A stretch of 6,533 bases of DNA. It comes from Planctomycetia bacterium. GTDB lineage: Bacteria > Planctomycetota > UBA11346. Shown here one piece after another: positions 5,684 to 6,533 of this stretch (position 1 is the first letter of the stretch; every line of letters begins with the position of its first letter). A program made the translations under genes and the position numbers. The notes under the pieces are model-generated. The model was not told the origin of the DNA, searched no databases, and saw only the letters and a list, made by a program, of their open reading frames with translations. The DNA is taken from assembly GCA_005801395.1 (NCBI GenBank), contig SYDV01000007.1, positions 1-6,533 of the forward strand, read 5' to 3'.

Positions 5684-6533
5684 ATTTTCGCCCACCAAAA
5701 ATTTTACCAAACCAATTCACGCCAGTTGCTGAGAGTTCATGCAATGATTCTAATTCCACTGATGACAAGGCATCCTGGAATTCCCGTGGGGTTTGGTAGC
5801 GATCTTGCGGGCGTTTACGCGTGGCTTTTTTGATCACCTGCGTCATCGCATCTGACAAATTAGGCACAAATGTACGCGGATCTGGTGGTTCATTATGCAA
5901 GACGTTTGCAATGGTGCTTTCTAAATCTTCATCCTGCAACGGCTGCTTACAGGTCAACGCGACATAAAGCGTCAAACCCATGGAATAAATATCACTGCGA
6001 ATATCTAATTCACCATGACCCATTAATTGTTCCGGCGACATGTAAGCAGGGGTCCCCATGCGCTCCAAGTCCAAGTCTTTAGTTGAAGAGCGTTGACGCG
6101 CCAAGCCCAAGTCGCCTAAGCGTGGCGTATAGTCATGGTCTAATAAAACATTACCCGGTTTAATATCGAGATGCACTAAATGCTTAATGTTAATGTAATG
6201 CAATGCGGACAATAAGGCCGTAAACATGTGGATCGCACGCGGTTCGCTCAGTGGACCTTCGCGTTTTAATTGGCCGGTCAAATCCCCATGATCCATATAA
6301 CGAAGCGCCATATAGAGATGGCCATTTTCTAATGCTGCATCATACACATTCACTAAATTAGGATGTTCCAGCGAAGCCGAAATTCGCGCTTCGCGCATAA
6401 AACGTTCAGCGAAAGTTTTATTCCCAGCTAAACTTGGTTTCATTAATTTAATTGCGACACGGCGATCAAGCGTGTGGTGTTCCGCTTTTAACACGATTCC
6501 CATGCCACCTTCGCCCAACTCGCGGCCTTCCTT
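5682..6533 (-). CDS. Hanks-type Ser/Thr protein kinase, non-RD, N-terminus cut by window edge
   Basis: 283 residues are visible, entering at the right edge in frame just before the glycine loop. Numbered from base 6533: loop LGEGGMGIV (6-14), ATP-binding Lys29 in VAIK, helix-C Glu48 in REA, catalytic loop HLDIKPGN (121-128) with Asp123 and Asn128, DLG in place of DFG (141-143), GTPAYMSPE (160-168) and Asp181 in SDIYSMG. The arginine of HRD is leucine, so this is a non-RD kinase; the catalytic Asp, Lys and Asn remain, so activity is plausible without activation-loop switching. About 25 residues follow the domain, ending VNWFGKIFGGRK, with no membrane helix or sensor domain. A TTG at 6518 falls inside the glycine loop and is not a start; probably only a short N-terminal piece is missing, unless an extra domain precedes it. 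The gene ends in its own hairpin terminator. Substrate and signal are unknown. Confidence 0.94.
   Translation of the reverse strand, partial: KEGRELGEGGMGIVLKAEHHTLDRRVAIKLMKPSLAGNKTFAERFMREARISASLEHPNLVNVYDAALENGHLYMALRYMDHGDLTGQLKREGPLSEPRAIHMFTALLSALHYINIKHLVHLDIKPGNVLLDHDYTPRLGDLGLARQRSSTKDLDLERMGTPAYMSPEQLMGHGELDIRSDIYSMGLTLYVALTCKQPLQDEDLESTIANVLHNEPPDPRTFVPNLSDAMTQVIKKATRKRPQDRYQTPREFQDALSSVELESLHELSATGVNWFGKIFGGRK

Noticed and set aside
1..6533. Mobile elements, CRISPR, tRNA or rRNA
   Set aside because: No transposase, integrase, regular repeat array, terminal inverted repeats, cloverleaf or rRNA-like sequence was seen on either strand.

Overview
This is a 6.5 kb piece of a bacterial chromosome holding six protein genes, with the genes at both ends cut by the window edge. 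Coding density is high, genes sit in short convergent and divergent arrangements, and there is no sign of mobile elements, phage genes, tRNA, rRNA or CRISPR repeats. The species cannot be named from the sequence. A ClpB resembling plant Hsp101 and yeast Hsp104, plus two eukaryotic-like Ser/Thr kinases in so short a stretch, would suit a kinase-rich lineage such as the Planctomycetes-Verrucomicrobia-Lentisphaerae group. That placement is a weak inference, and other Gram-negative lineages remain possible.

Layout from left to right. Positions 1-1941 (+) hold the C-terminal three quarters of the disaggregase ClpB. Convergent with it at 1968-2756 (-) is an inositol-monophosphatase-family enzyme with the look of HisN-type histidinol-phosphatase. 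A 123-bp divergent spacer (2757-2879) follows. It is unusually GC-rich (71 of 123 bases) and contains two bulged hairpins that account for more than half of it. Positions 2880-3911 (+) encode a soluble Hanks-type Ser/Thr kinase with an acidic stretch and a polybasic tail. Convergent with it are two minus-strand genes that overlap by 4 bp: a dienelactone hydrolase (4837-5586) followed by a SAM-dependent methyltransferase of the RlmI-like COG1092 group (3944-4840). At the right edge (5682-6533, -) is a second soluble Hanks-type kinase, cut at its N-terminus. Its HRD motif reads HLD, and a hairpin terminator overlaps its stop codon.

Functionally, the two kinases and ClpB could belong to a stress or protein-quality-control setting, but no shared operon proves it: the kinases lie on opposite strands and neither is co-transcribed with clpB. 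The hydrolase and methyltransferase form the only clear operon. The phosphatase is a lone housekeeping-type gene. The points most worth a second look are the structured divergent spacer, the non-RD kinase and the Hsp101-like ClpB.
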